This document shows positions 6,676 through 12,571 of a DNA stretch of 12,696 nucleotides, piece after piece. Within the stretch, counting starts at the first letter, position 1, and each line of letters starts with the position of its first letter. The stretch comes from JAQUYS01 sp964430665 (GTDB lineage Archaea > Nanobdellota > Nanobdellia > Woesearchaeales > SKGA01): positions 1-12,696 of the forward strand of contig CAYSFC010000020.1 of assembly GCA_964430665.1 (NCBI GenBank), written 5' to 3'. The notes below the pieces were generated by a model. That model was given only the letters and a program-made list of their open reading frames with translations. It did not search any database and was not told where the DNA came from. The position numbers and the translations under genes were made by a program.

Positions 6676-7419
6676 ATGGAATTTAATCTTAATCATCCAA
6701 GAATACCTTTAAATTTAAGCGAATTTGATTTGGATATTGGACATTTAGAATATCAAATGAAGAAGATTACTGGTTACGATATAAAAAATATTGAAAAAGA
6801 TTCTAATACGAATGATAACGTTCCTAAACAATTCGTACCTCTGTTTTCGCCTGAATGGGAAGGGGCTACAGAATTTGTTAAATTTAATAATAATTTGAAA
6901 AAACCAGTTTCTAAAATATATTCTGACAGAGAAAGTTTACTTAAGGATGTTTTATATTTTTATCAAATGTTATTTTTTCAAGAAGTTCTTGCAAAACAAA
7001 GTGGTATGGGTGGAGATCAATATCCTAAAAATTCATGTGGTCCAAGTAGTAGAAACATAGTTCTTTCTGGAGCAAGATTGGGTATTGATAATTTGGCTTA
7101 TGCATATTCAGACGCATTAACTTTTGGACACATATATACAATAGCGCCTTTTAGATTGGAAAAAGAAAATGTTAAAGGATTAATTATTTTAGATCCAACA
7201 TATGCTCAGTTTAATGGAAAAAGAAATAAAATAAGTATTGTAGATAATAAAACATATAAAATTGAAAATAGATCTGAAAATTTTTTTCCTAAAAAAGTTA
7301 TAGCAATGCATCAAATTAAAGAAGATCCTAAAGTTTTAATGGATGAAAAAAATGGTTATGATATAAATGAATTCCTTAATTTAGTTCATAAAAGTCCAAA
7401 ATATATAAATTTCAGATAA
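6676..7419 (+). CDS. Putative papain/transglutaminase-fold protein with Cys-His-Asp triad
   Basis: 247 residues; family not identified with certainty. Three motifs fit a Cys-His-Asp catalytic triad in order: NSCGPSSRNIVLSGARLG with C121 at a helix start, FGHIYTIAPF with H152 on a strand, and LIILDPTYAQF with D173. This C-G-x-S ... G-H ... D-P-T-x-x-Q-F pattern is typical of papain-like and transglutaminase-like peptidases, deamidases and some papain-fold toxins. The activity (peptidase, amidase or transferase) cannot be told from sequence. Residues 1-110 are helical and possibly regulatory or substrate-binding. There is no signal peptide or transmembrane helix, so it is probably cytoplasmic. 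It has a leaderless promoter and is divergent from the putative DNA-binding operon, with which it shares an inverted repeat. Confidence 0.65.
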   Translation: MEFNLNHPRIPLNLSEFDLDIGHLEYQMKKITGYDIKNIEKDSNTNDNVPKQFVPLFSPEWEGATEFVKFNNNLKKPVSKIYSDRESLLKDVLYFYQMLFFQEVLAKQSGMGGDQYPKNSCGPSSRNIVLSGARLGIDNLAYAYSDALTFGHIYTIAPFRLEKENVKGLIILDPTYAQFNGKRNKISIVDNKTYKIENRSENFFPKKVIAMHQIKEDPKVLMDEKNGYDINEFLNLVHKSPKYINFR

Positions 7420-7426
7420 CAAAACG

Positions 7427-7436
7427 TTTATAAATA
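7427..7436 (+). promoter_or_regulatory. TATA box for the rpl21e-rpo4 operon
   Basis: TTTATAAATA is centred about 28 bases before the rpl21e ATG, so the transcript starts at or just before the start codon. Confidence 0.65.
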
Positions 7437-7458
7437 AAACACGAGTTCTCAGAATACT

Positions 7459-7749
7459 ATGGTAGATAGAGTAGGCGGTTTTAGGAGAAAGACACGAAAC
7501 AAGCTAAAAAAGAATGTTTCCGAGAAAGGAAAGATTAGCTTACGTAAATTCCTACAAACTTTTGAAAAAGGAGATGAAGTAAACCTGGTAGCAGAACCTG
7601 CTTATCAAAAAGGTATGTATCATCCAAGATTCCACGGTAAACGAGGAGTTATTAGCAAAGTTTGTGGAAAGTGTTATGAAGTTAAAATAAAGGACTTCGA
7701 TAAAGAAAAAATAGTAGTTGTACATCCTGTACACATGGTGAAATGTTAG
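7459..7749 (+). CDS. rpl21e: Large-subunit ribosomal protein L21e (eL21)
   Basis: 96 residues, the usual archaeal length. It is a structural protein of the 50S subunit with an SH3-like barrel. Diagnostic are the N-terminal GFRRKTRNKLKK (7-18), the central LQTFEKGDEV (32-41) and the signature KGMYHPRFHGKRG (51-63), followed by the strand pattern YEVKIKDF and the ending VVVHPVHMVK. It has cysteines at C69, C72 and C96 (VCGKC), which I do not recall as conserved in the family. It is the first gene of the operon; its stop is one base from the rpo4 start. Confidence 0.95.
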   Translation: MVDRVGGFRRKTRNKLKKNVSEKGKISLRKFLQTFEKGDEVNLVAEPAYQKGMYHPRFHGKRGVISKVCGKCYEVKIKDFDKEKIVVVHPVHMVKC

Positions 7750-7750
7750 A

Positions 7751-8107
7751 ATGTCACATCCTGAAATTATAGATAAAAAAGCATTAAATTTGGCGCAAGT
7801 AAAGGCAACATTGAAAAAAATCCACAAAAGAGACGAAGAATTAACTTTTCGTGGTGGAAAAACAGAGGATTACATAAATGAAGTTGCCACAATTACTGAA
7901 AAAGCAGCTAAAGATGCTTTCAAAAAAATAGAATCACTTGAAATTTCAAGGGTAAAACCTGAGCACATAATTAAAATTGTTGACTTGCTTCCTGAAAGCG
8001 CAGAACAATTAAAAGTTATGTTAACTGGATTCAACTTAACACTCAAGAAAGAAGATTTAGAACAAATCGTAAATGCCTTGGATGAATTCAGACCATTGAA
8101 AAAATAA
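7751..8107 (+). CDS. rpo4: DNA-directed RNA polymerase subunit Rpo4 (RpoF, Rpb4-like)
   Basis: 118 residues, typical for archaeal Rpo4. With Rpo7 it forms the polymerase stalk that aids initiation, binds emerging RNA and affects termination. Visible features are a helical N-terminus with LAQVKATLKKI (14-24), EYxxxA-like helices around 40-60, and the C-terminal HRDC-like part with VKPEHIIKIVDLLPES (68-83) then LKKEDLEQIVNALDEF (98-113). The order rpl21e-rpo4-DUF655 is conserved across many archaea, which supports the call. The one-base gap from rpl21e indicates co-transcription and probably coupled translation. Confidence 0.93.
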   Translation: MSHPEIIDKKALNLAQVKATLKKIHKRDEELTFRGGKTEDYINEVATITEKAAKDAFKKIESLEISRVKPEHIIKIVDLLPESAEQLKVMLTGFNLTLKKEDLEQIVNALDEFRPLKK

Positions 8108-8136
8108 TTTTTCTAGTTCTAACTTTGTTAATTTTT
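8108..8136 (+). terminator. T-rich 3' end after rpo4
   Basis: T-tracts at 8108-8112 and 8132-8136 follow the stop with no clear hairpin. They are consistent with oligo-T termination before the DUF655 promoter. Confidence 0.35.
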
Positions 8137-8152
8137 GTATTTCAAAATAGGA

Positions 8153-8168
8153 AGATATAAATATATCT
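8153..8168 (+). promoter_or_regulatory. Palindromic TATA region for the DUF655 gene
   Basis: AGATATA-AA-TATATCT is a perfect 7-base inverted repeat with the TATA-like core at its centre (about 8160). The expected start is near 8185, giving a leader of about 24 bases that contains the ribosome-binding site. Confidence 0.5.
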
Positions 8169-8196
8169 AGCAAATAAAAGAATTAATTAGATTTAT

Positions 8197-8202
8197 GAGG
8201 GT
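8197..8202 (+). promoter_or_regulatory. Ribosome-binding site of the DUF655 gene
   Basis: GAGGGT, six to seven bases before the ATG at 8209. It fits a leadered transcript. Confidence 0.5.
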
Positions 8203-8208
8203 TTAAAT

Positions 8209-8766
8209 ATGGAACAAATAAAGCGTGAAGAAGAAGCAATAGTTTTGGACTTTTTGCCAAATGGATACGCTGGAGATAATAGACCAAGTCATTTAAAGAC
8301 TGCAATTGCTCAAGCTATTGGTAAAAATAACTTGGCTTTGTTAGAATTAATCCCTCGAAAAGAAATTTTCTTACAACCATACGAAGAAGTTTATGTGGGA
8401 GATGGTAAAAGAGAAAAAATTCACCATGTAGCTGGAAAAATTCCTTTAAGTAAATTATCAGTTACTGCAAAGGGAGAATTAGATCACGTTCTTAAACAAA
8501 TCATAAAAGAAAAAGAAAGCGACTTTGTTGAGTTTTTCAATAAATCTCAACCTTTGAGTACTCGTATGCACTCACTAGAACTTTTACCTGGTTTAGGTAA
8601 AAAACACATGTGGGAAATTGTGGAAGAAAGAAGAGGAGATCCTTTCAAATCTTATGAAGATATTAGAAAAAGAGTACATTTAATTCCTGATCCGGAAAAG
8701 TTGATTCTGAAGAGAGTCCTTAAAGAACTTGAAGGTGATGAGAAACACAAACTATTTGTGAATTAA
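8209..8766 (+). CDS. DUF655 family protein, putative nucleic-acid-binding
   Basis: 185 residues, matching the archaeal DUF655 family. The N-terminus (about 8-80) contains AIVLDFLPNGYAGD and a beta-rich section with VYVGDGKREKIHHVAGKI, likely an OB/S1-like fold. The C-terminus holds a helix-hairpin-helix with MHSLELLPGLGKKHMWEI (120-137) and the family-typical FKSYEDIRKRVHLIPDP (146-162) and KLFVN ending. The family is uncharacterised biochemically as far as I know; RNA or DNA binding is inferred from the fold and from its usual place between rpo4 and the 16S rRNA dimethyltransferase gene ksgA. Here ksgA is absent and an MFS gene follows 33 bases downstream. It has its own promoter and ribosome-binding site. 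Confidence 0.9.
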   Translation: MEQIKREEEAIVLDFLPNGYAGDNRPSHLKTAIAQAIGKNNLALLELIPRKEIFLQPYEEVYVGDGKREKIHHVAGKIPLSKLSVTAKGELDHVLKQIIKEKESDFVEFFNKSQPLSTRMHSLELLPGLGKKHMWEIVEERRGDPFKSYEDIRKRVHLIPDPEKLILKRVLKELEGDEKHKLFVN

Positions 8767-8786
8767 TTTATTTATTCAAATTCTTT

Positions 8787-8791
8787 AAGGT
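8787..8791 (+). promoter_or_regulatory. Ribosome-binding site deciding the MFS start
   Basis: AAGGT lies only two bases before the ATG at 8794 but eight before the ATG at 8800, so 8800 is the better start. Confidence 0.45.
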
Positions 8792-8799
8792 AAATGAAA

Positions 8800-9990
8800 A
8801 TGAATAGATTGGAAACTAAAAAACTAGAAAGTAATCTTTGGAAGATTTATTTAGTTATGATGTTAAGAAATCTAGTATTTTTTGTTCCAGTCTGCGTTTT
8901 GTTTTGGCAAGACAATGGTTTGAATATGACTCAAATTATGATTTTGCAATCTCTTTATGCAATTGGAACAGTTGTTTTAGAAATACCTACAGGATATATT
9001 GCAGATATTTATGGAAGAAAGAAATCTTTAATTTATTCGGCAATAGCTTTCTTTGTGGCAATTTCAATTTACTCTGTAGGAAATAACTTCTGGATATTTT
9101 TATTGGGAGAATTAGTTTTTGCAGTAGCTGCATCATTAATATCTGGAGCAAATGAGGCTTTTGTTTATGACACATTAATAGATTTGAAAAGAGAAGAAGA
9201 ATATAAAAAAATTTGGGGACACGCTATATTTTTATCTATGATTGCAATAGCCGTTGCAAATATTGCAGGAGGATTCATTGGACAATGGAACTTAAGAGCT
9301 ACATTTTATTTGATGTTGCCATTTTTGGCTTTAATGATACCTGTATCTTTAACATTAAACGAACCAAAAAGACATAAGTTGATTTTTGAAAAAAATTATG
9401 TTCATGAATTATTTAAAATAATAAAATTTGCATTGTTTGAAAATAGAAAACTAAAATGGTTAATTATTTATGGAGGTATAGCTTTTGGTTTTAATCAAGC
9501 AATACTTTGGTTTTATCAACCATATTTTTCATTAAGTGGATTGGATATTGTTCATTTTGGTTTTGTGTTTGCTTCATTTCAAATAGTGGCTGCAATATTT
9601 TCAAAATATGCGCATAAGATAGAAGAAAAAATTGGGGAAAAATATTCTTTGTTTATGTTCTTTTTTTTCATAGCAGGAAGTTATATTTTAATGAGTAATT
9701 TTATTTATTGGTTTAGTTTTATTTTTGGATTTTTAAATCAATTCATAAGAGGTTTTTCAAAAGTTGTAATGGCAGATTATATAAATAAATTAACTAAATC
9801 AAATATACGTGCAACAGTTTTATCAATATATAATATGTTTAAACAATTAGCTTACGCTTTAATAATTCCTATAGCAGGATATATTGCAGATGTTTATTCT
9901 TTGTTACAAGCACTAACTGTATTGGGAATTACAACTTTTGTTGTTGGAATAATTATGATTATTGTTTTGATTAAAACTAAAACTGTTTAA
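8800..9990 (+). CDS. Major facilitator superfamily (MFS) permease
   Basis: 396 residues from the ATG at 8800 (398 if 8794 is used), normal for a 12-helix MFS carrier. Hydrophobic helices run through the whole length. The loop 2-3 signature motif A is present as GYIADIYGRKKSL (67-79 counted from 8794), and a degenerate copy, GYIADVYSLL (362-371), lies in the C-terminal half, reflecting the two-fold internal repeat. NLRATFYLMLP and the helix containing GANEAFVYD are also typical of drug/metabolite-efflux-like MFS members. The substrate cannot be deduced. It is very likely co-transcribed with the VOC and DUF523 genes that follow at 9 and -1 bases. A weak TATA-like TAATTTATTTAT (8764-8775) could give it a separate promoter. 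Confidence 0.9.
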   Translation: MNRLETKKLESNLWKIYLVMMLRNLVFFVPVCVLFWQDNGLNMTQIMILQSLYAIGTVVLEIPTGYIADIYGRKKSLIYSAIAFFVAISIYSVGNNFWIFLLGELVFAVAASLISGANEAFVYDTLIDLKREEEYKKIWGHAIFLSMIAIAVANIAGGFIGQWNLRATFYLMLPFLALMIPVSLTLNEPKRHKLIFEKNYVHELFKIIKFALFENRKLKWLIIYGGIAFGFNQAILWFYQPYFSLSGLDIVHFGFVFASFQIVAAIFSKYAHKIEEKIGEKYSLFMFFFFIAGSYILMSNFIYWFSFIFGFLNQFIRGFSKVVMADYINKLTKSNIRATVLSIYNMFKQLAYALIIPIAGYIADVYSLLQALTVLGITTFVVGIIMIIVLIKTKTV

Positions 9991-9996
9991 GGAGGT
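9991..9996 (+). promoter_or_regulatory. Strong ribosome-binding site of the VOC gene
   Basis: GGAGGT directly follows the MFS stop codon, three bases before the ATG. It is a near-perfect Shine-Dalgarno for an internal operon gene. Confidence 0.7.
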
Positions 9997-9999
9997 AAA

Positions 10000-10419
10000 A
10001 TGAAATTCAACAAATTAATACCTGAATTAATGGTAACAAATTTTGATAAATCATTAAAGTTTTATTTAGATATTGGATTCAAAGTAGAATATTCTCGAGG
10101 AGAAAAAGAAGAAGAAAAGAAATTCGCTTTAATTTCTTTTGAAGGTTCTCAAATAATGTTAGACGAATTGAAACATGATGATGAATTTGTTACAGGAAAA
10201 TTAGAATATCCTTTAGGTAGAGGAATTAATTTTCAAATAGAAATTTTAGATGTTGAAAAAATATATAAAATATTAAAAGAAATGAATTATAAAATACATA
10301 AAGAAATTGAAGAGAATTGGTATAGAAAAGAAAATAAATTAATAGGTAATAAAGAATTTATGGTTATGGATCCAGATGGATACTTACTAAGATTTGCAGA
10401 AGATTTAGGTGAAAAATAA
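10000..10419 (+). CDS. VOC/glyoxalase-fold protein, bleomycin-resistance-like
   Basis: 139 residues, the usual length for a single-unit vicinal-oxygen-chelate protein with two beta-alpha-beta-beta-beta modules. The N-terminal LIPELMVTNFDKSLKFYLDI (6-25) followed by GFKVEYSR is the family's classic start, and MVMDPDGYLLRFAED (121-135) is its classic end. The pattern PEL-V-N/D-SL-FY-GF is closest to bleomycin-resistance-type binding proteins, which sequester a compound without metal catalysis. A complete metal-binding set as in glyoxalase I is not obvious. Probably cytoplasmic; ligand unknown. Its stop overlaps the next start (TAATG), so translation with the DUF523 gene is coupled. Placement beside an MFS efflux-type carrier would fit a detoxification role, which is inference. 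Confidence 0.88.
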   Translation: MKFNKLIPELMVTNFDKSLKFYLDIGFKVEYSRGEKEEEKKFALISFEGSQIMLDELKHDDEFVTGKLEYPLGRGINFQIEILDVEKIYKILKEMNYKIHKEIEENWYRKENKLIGNKEFMVMDPDGYLLRFAEDLGEK

Positions 10420-10874
10420 TGAAATTATGTAGTGGTTGTTTAATAGGACTTGAATGTCGATACGATGGAAAGAGTAACATAGAAAAAGCATCTCCAAAAC
10501 TTTTAGAAGAATTCAAAAGAGGAGAAATTATTCCTGTTTGTCCAGAACAACTTGGTGGTTTACCCACACCTAGAGATGGAGCTAGAATAATTTATGGAAA
10601 AGGAGAAGAGGTTCTATATAAAAAAGCCAGACTAGTTACTGACAACTCAAATGAAGATGTTACTAAGCAGTATATTCGAGGAGCATATGAAGCTCTAAAA
10701 ATAGCAATGGATTTAGATATAACTGAAGTTATATTTAAACAAAAAAGTCCTTCATGTGGTTGTGGTCTCACTCAAGGAGGAGAGAAAAGAACTACAATTA
10801 AAGGAGATGGAGTAACAACAGCTTTATTCAAACAACACGGAATAAAAGTTTATTCTAACGAAGAGTACAAATAG
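10419..10874 (+). CDS. DUF523 family iron-sulphur protein (TudS-like desulfidase family)
   Basis: 151 residues, the length of a stand-alone DUF523 protein. Family motifs are all present: CLIGLECRYDG (7-17), VCPEQLGGLPTPR (40-52), a DVTKQYIRGAYEAL helix (80-93), KQKSPSCGCG (107-116) and GDGVTTALFKQHGIKVYS (129-146). Conserved cysteines C7, C13, C41 and C113 are seen, plus extra C4 and C115. The characterised DUF523 member TudS is a thiouracil desulfidase with a [4Fe-4S] cluster held by three conserved cysteines; whether this archaeal protein acts on thiolated bases is inference. It starts on the last base of the VOC stop codon, so it is the third gene of the MFS-VOC-DUF523 run. Confidence 0.92.
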   Translation: MKLCSGCLIGLECRYDGKSNIEKASPKLLEEFKRGEIIPVCPEQLGGLPTPRDGARIIYGKGEEVLYKKARLVTDNSNEDVTKQYIRGAYEALKIAMDLDITEVIFKQKSPSCGCGLTQGGEKRTTIKGDGVTTALFKQHGIKVYSNEEYK

Positions 10875-10884
10875 TTTTATAAAT
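10875..10884 (+). promoter_or_regulatory. TATA box for the CYTH gene
   Basis: TTTTATAAAT begins right after the DUF523 stop and is centred 26 bases before the ATG at 10906. It gives a leaderless start. Confidence 0.6.
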
Positions 10885-10905
10885 GTACTTTTATCTCTGA
10901 CTTTT

Positions 10906-11442
10906 ATGGATTTTGAAATAGAGAAAAAATATCTTATTCGCCAAAATAATAAAGAATTTGCAACATCTCATCTAAATCAATTATATTCTTCAATATCTGA
11001 TTTAGTAGAAGATGTTATGCAAAACGGAAAAACCATTCATCAAGGTTATCTTCCTTTTGAAATTGGAAGAGCATTAAGCCGTAGACTTTATATTGGTTTA
11101 GATTTCACACCTGTGGAATTCAGATTAAGAAATAAAGCAGGAAAATTTTTGTTTACCATTAAAGGTTATGGCGGATTGAAAAGAAATGAAACACCAGATG
11201 AAATACTTTCTGAAGAAACTTTCAACAATTATTGGGAATTTACAAAAGGAAATAGAATATATAAAAAAAGATTAAAAAAACCTTATCAAAATTTAGAAGC
11301 TGAATTGGATCTTTTCTTAGATAGGGATTTAATTTTAGCAGAAGTAGAAACAGAAACAGAGGAGCAAGCTAATGCGTTAAATCCTTTAGGTAAAGATGTT
11401 TCAGAAGATCAGAAATATAAAAATAAAAATTTAGCAAAATAA
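10906..11442 (+). CDS. CYTH-domain protein (triphosphate tunnel metalloenzyme)
   Basis: 178 residues, typical of a single-domain CYTH protein. The hallmark ExExK motif is EIEKK at 4-8 (E4, E6, K8) right at the N-terminus. Other tunnel-lining candidates follow: HQGYL (45-49), EFRLRNKAG (71-79), FTIKG (83-87), the YKKRL strand (119-123), AELDLF (132-137) and LAEVETET (144-151). The C-terminal GKDVSEDQKYKNKNLA matches the conserved tail of bacterial-type CYTH proteins. The family hydrolyses triphosphates (inorganic triphosphate, thiamine triphosphate, RNA 5' ends) or, in class IV cyclases, makes cAMP, using divalent metal; the substrate here is unknown. It is monocistronic with its own promoter, convergent with rpl15e. 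Confidence 0.9.
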   Translation: MDFEIEKKYLIRQNNKEFATSHLNQLYSSISDLVEDVMQNGKTIHQGYLPFEIGRALSRRLYIGLDFTPVEFRLRNKAGKFLFTIKGYGGLKRNETPDEILSEETFNNYWEFTKGNRIYKKRLKKPYQNLEAELDLFLDRDLILAEVETETEEQANALNPLGKDVSEDQKYKNKNLAK

Positions 11443-11484
11443 AAAATTGCAGCCAACTGATTCGCTGACCACCGATAAACAGTT
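11441..11484. terminator. G+C-rich convergent terminator / hairpin region
   Basis: The spacer between the CYTH and rpl15e genes is about 47% G+C at 11447-11484, far above its surroundings. On the minus strand CAGC pairs with GCTG (11449-11452 and 11463-11467 region) followed by six T, as expected for an rpl15e terminator. An alternative stem pairs AACTG (11455-11459) with CAGTT (11480-11484). Confidence 0.45.
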
Positions 11485-12057
11485 TTAGTGAAGTCTATTT
11501 CCGTGAGCTTTTTGAGTTGGACGTACTTTTTCAGAACCTTTTCCTTTATTTCTCAAACCTCTACTTTTTTTACCAGCAGAAGTTAAGCCACGATAAACTC
11601 TTCCTTGTTGTTTTGCAATTACTTTTAATTGTTTATCTTTAACAATTTGTGGATGATTTTTATCGATTAAGATTATTTCATACCATAAATGTTTTCCATC
11701 TTCACCAACATAATAAGAGTTAAGAATTTCACAATTTGTATATTGTTTTGCAACTCTTTCTTCACAAATTTGTTGATATGATTTATTAACAACTTTTTTA
11801 GGACTATTTCTTTTAGGTCTTCGACCACCTTTAATATCTGGGTGTCTAAATCCACCACGAGAAACTCTTTGTCTTACAATTACAAAACCTTGTTTTGCTC
11901 TATATCCTAAAGAACGTGCTCTATCAATTCTTGTTGGTTTTTCAATTCTGAGTGTTGCAGGGTCTGCACGAAACTCAATTAATCTTGCTTTCCAAATATC
12001 TCCTAAGTTTTCCTTAGGTTTTTTCCATAAATCTCTAATATATTTTAAATAACCCAT
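11485..12057 (-). CDS. rpl15e: Large-subunit ribosomal protein L15e (eL15)
   Basis: 190 residues, standard for L15e, a basic 50S protein embedded in 23S rRNA. Diagnostic are the N-terminal MGYLKYIRDLWKKP, RIDRARSLGYRAKQGFVIVR in the middle, GGRRPKRNSPKK, and the C-terminal part with GRVYRGLTSAGKKSRGLRNKG ahead of the Arg/His-rich end. I start at the ATG at 12057 because GGAGG (12062-12066) lies five bases upstream; an in-frame TTG at 12069 would put that site inside the coding region. It is transcribed leftward, converging with the CYTH gene, and preceded by an unusual G+C-rich leader. Confidence 0.96.
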   Translation of the reverse strand: MGYLKYIRDLWKKPKENLGDIWKARLIEFRADPATLRIEKPTRIDRARSLGYRAKQGFVIVRQRVSRGGFRHPDIKGGRRPKRNSPKKVVNKSYQQICEERVAKQYTNCEILNSYYVGEDGKHLWYEIILIDKNHPQIVKDKQLKVIAKQQGRVYRGLTSAGKKSRGLRNKGKGSEKVRPTQKAHGNRLH

Positions 12058-12158
12058 TTTGGCCTCCAAATTTTTCTGCTAGCAGTGAACTGAACACAGA
12101 ACGCTGATTAGCAATTTATTTTTGTCCGTTCAGGTAAGCCATTACCCACATTCAGACT
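12058..12158 (-). promoter_or_regulatory. Long structured 5' leader of rpl15e (candidate regulatory or non-coding RNA)
   Basis: If the TATA box at 12179-12188 is used, the leader is about 100 bases. Its upstream 83 bases are about 42% G+C by my count, well above the rest of the window. It contains a GGTAA/TTACC hairpin (12133-12146), a larger hairpin (12077-12113) that includes the 10-base palindrome CTGCTAGCAG (12076-12085), and then the Shine-Dalgarno GGAGG (12062-12066). A second TATA-like stretch near 12118 would give a leader of only about 35 bases. Confidence 0.45.
12116..12151 (-). other. Possible 11-codon upstream ORF in the rpl15e leader
   Basis: ATG at 12151 reads MWVMAYLNGQK and ends with TAA at 12116. 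It starts about seven bases after the predicted transcript start and has no ribosome-binding site. It could be a leader peptide or chance. Confidence 0.2.
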
Positions 12159-12178
12159 TATATGGGAAGTTTTTATCT

Positions 12179-12188
12179 ATTTATAAAG
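12179..12188 (-). promoter_or_regulatory. TATA box upstream of the rpl15e leader
   Basis: Minus strand CTTTATAAAT, overlapping the end of the upstream gene. It predicts initiation near 12158, about 100 bases before the rpl15e ATG. Confidence 0.5.
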
Positions 12189-12537
12189 GTTTTTGCTTGG
12201 AGATTAAACCTGTCGCAGAGTATTTCATGAGTCTTTCTCCTTCATGAGCTCGCGAATACTTCATTTTAATAAAATTAGACACATATTTACAATTTGTCTC
12301 TAAAGCTTTTTCTGCAATAACATATTTGCCTAAGTCTCCATCTCCAGATTCATGAGTCCAAACTAATGCGTCTAGTTTAATAATGTTGTAATTATTTATT
12401 GAATCATCAAATCCAAACAATACTTCTTCAGGAGGCAAGGAGAAAAATTTACTTTGAACAAACTCTCTAACATTTTTATTTTTGATTAATTTATCGAGTA
12501 CAGTATAGTGAGGAATATTTTCAGGCAATTCATCCAT
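12181..12537 (-). CDS. Hypothetical 118-residue protein
   Basis: Not recognised. The protein is soluble-looking, with no signal peptide or transmembrane helix. It begins MDELPENIPHYTVLDKL and contains FFSLPPEEVLFGFDDS (31-46), a hydrophobic-strand section IIKLDALVWTHESGDGDLG (52-70) and a helical KYVIAEKALETNCKYV (71-86), ending in a basic tail. The acidic, Gly-containing THESGDGDLG loop looks like a possible binding or active-site loop, but no family can be named. The ATG at 12537 is 29 bases from a TATA-like TTTTTAAAT (minus, 12562-12570), so it is probably leaderless. The TATA box for rpl15e lies within its last codons. Confidence 0.65.
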   Translation of the reverse strand: MDELPENIPHYTVLDKLIKNKNVREFVQSKFFSLPPEEVLFGFDDSINNYNIIKLDALVWTHESGDGDLGKYVIAEKALETNCKYVSNFIKMKYSRAHEGERLMKYSATGLISKQKPL

Positions 12538-12561
12538 TATAAAAAACCAAAAACAACAATC

Positions 12562-12570
12562 ATTTAAAAA
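12562..12570 (-). promoter_or_regulatory. TATA-like box for the 12181-12537 gene
   Basis: Minus strand TTTTTAAAT, centred about 29 bases before the ATG. It lies directly after the stop codon of the next upstream gene. Confidence 0.4.
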
Positions 12571-12571
12571 T

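Noticed and set aside
8195..8206. Three-codon ORF (ATG AGG GTT TAA) over the DUF655 ribosome-binding site
   Set aside because: Too short to be distinguished from chance; the same bases are explained by the ribosome-binding site.
8838..9086. Second open frame inside the MFS gene
   Set aside because: Different frame within a clear 12-helix transporter, with no domain or start signal.
11449..11484. C/D box small RNA after rpl15e (two CTGA boxes on the plus strand)
   Set aside because: No convincing C or C' box (RTGATGA) at the required distance, and a terminator explains the hairpin.
12067..12069. TTG at 12069 as the rpl15e start
   Set aside because: The Shine-Dalgarno GGAGG lies downstream of it and is correctly spaced for the ATG at 12057, which also gives the family-typical MGYLKYI start.
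12124..12157. Kink-turn (L7Ae-binding) motif in the rpl15e leader
   Set aside because: CTGA appears on both strands of an internal loop, but the bulge and tandem G-A pairs do not line up as a standard kink-turn.
12058..12158. tRNA gene in the rpl15e leader (a T-loop-like TTCAGTT within a weak stem)
   Set aside because: The sequence that would be the 3' acceptor strand has no partner at the right distance, and no proper D-arm or anticodon arm can be drawn.
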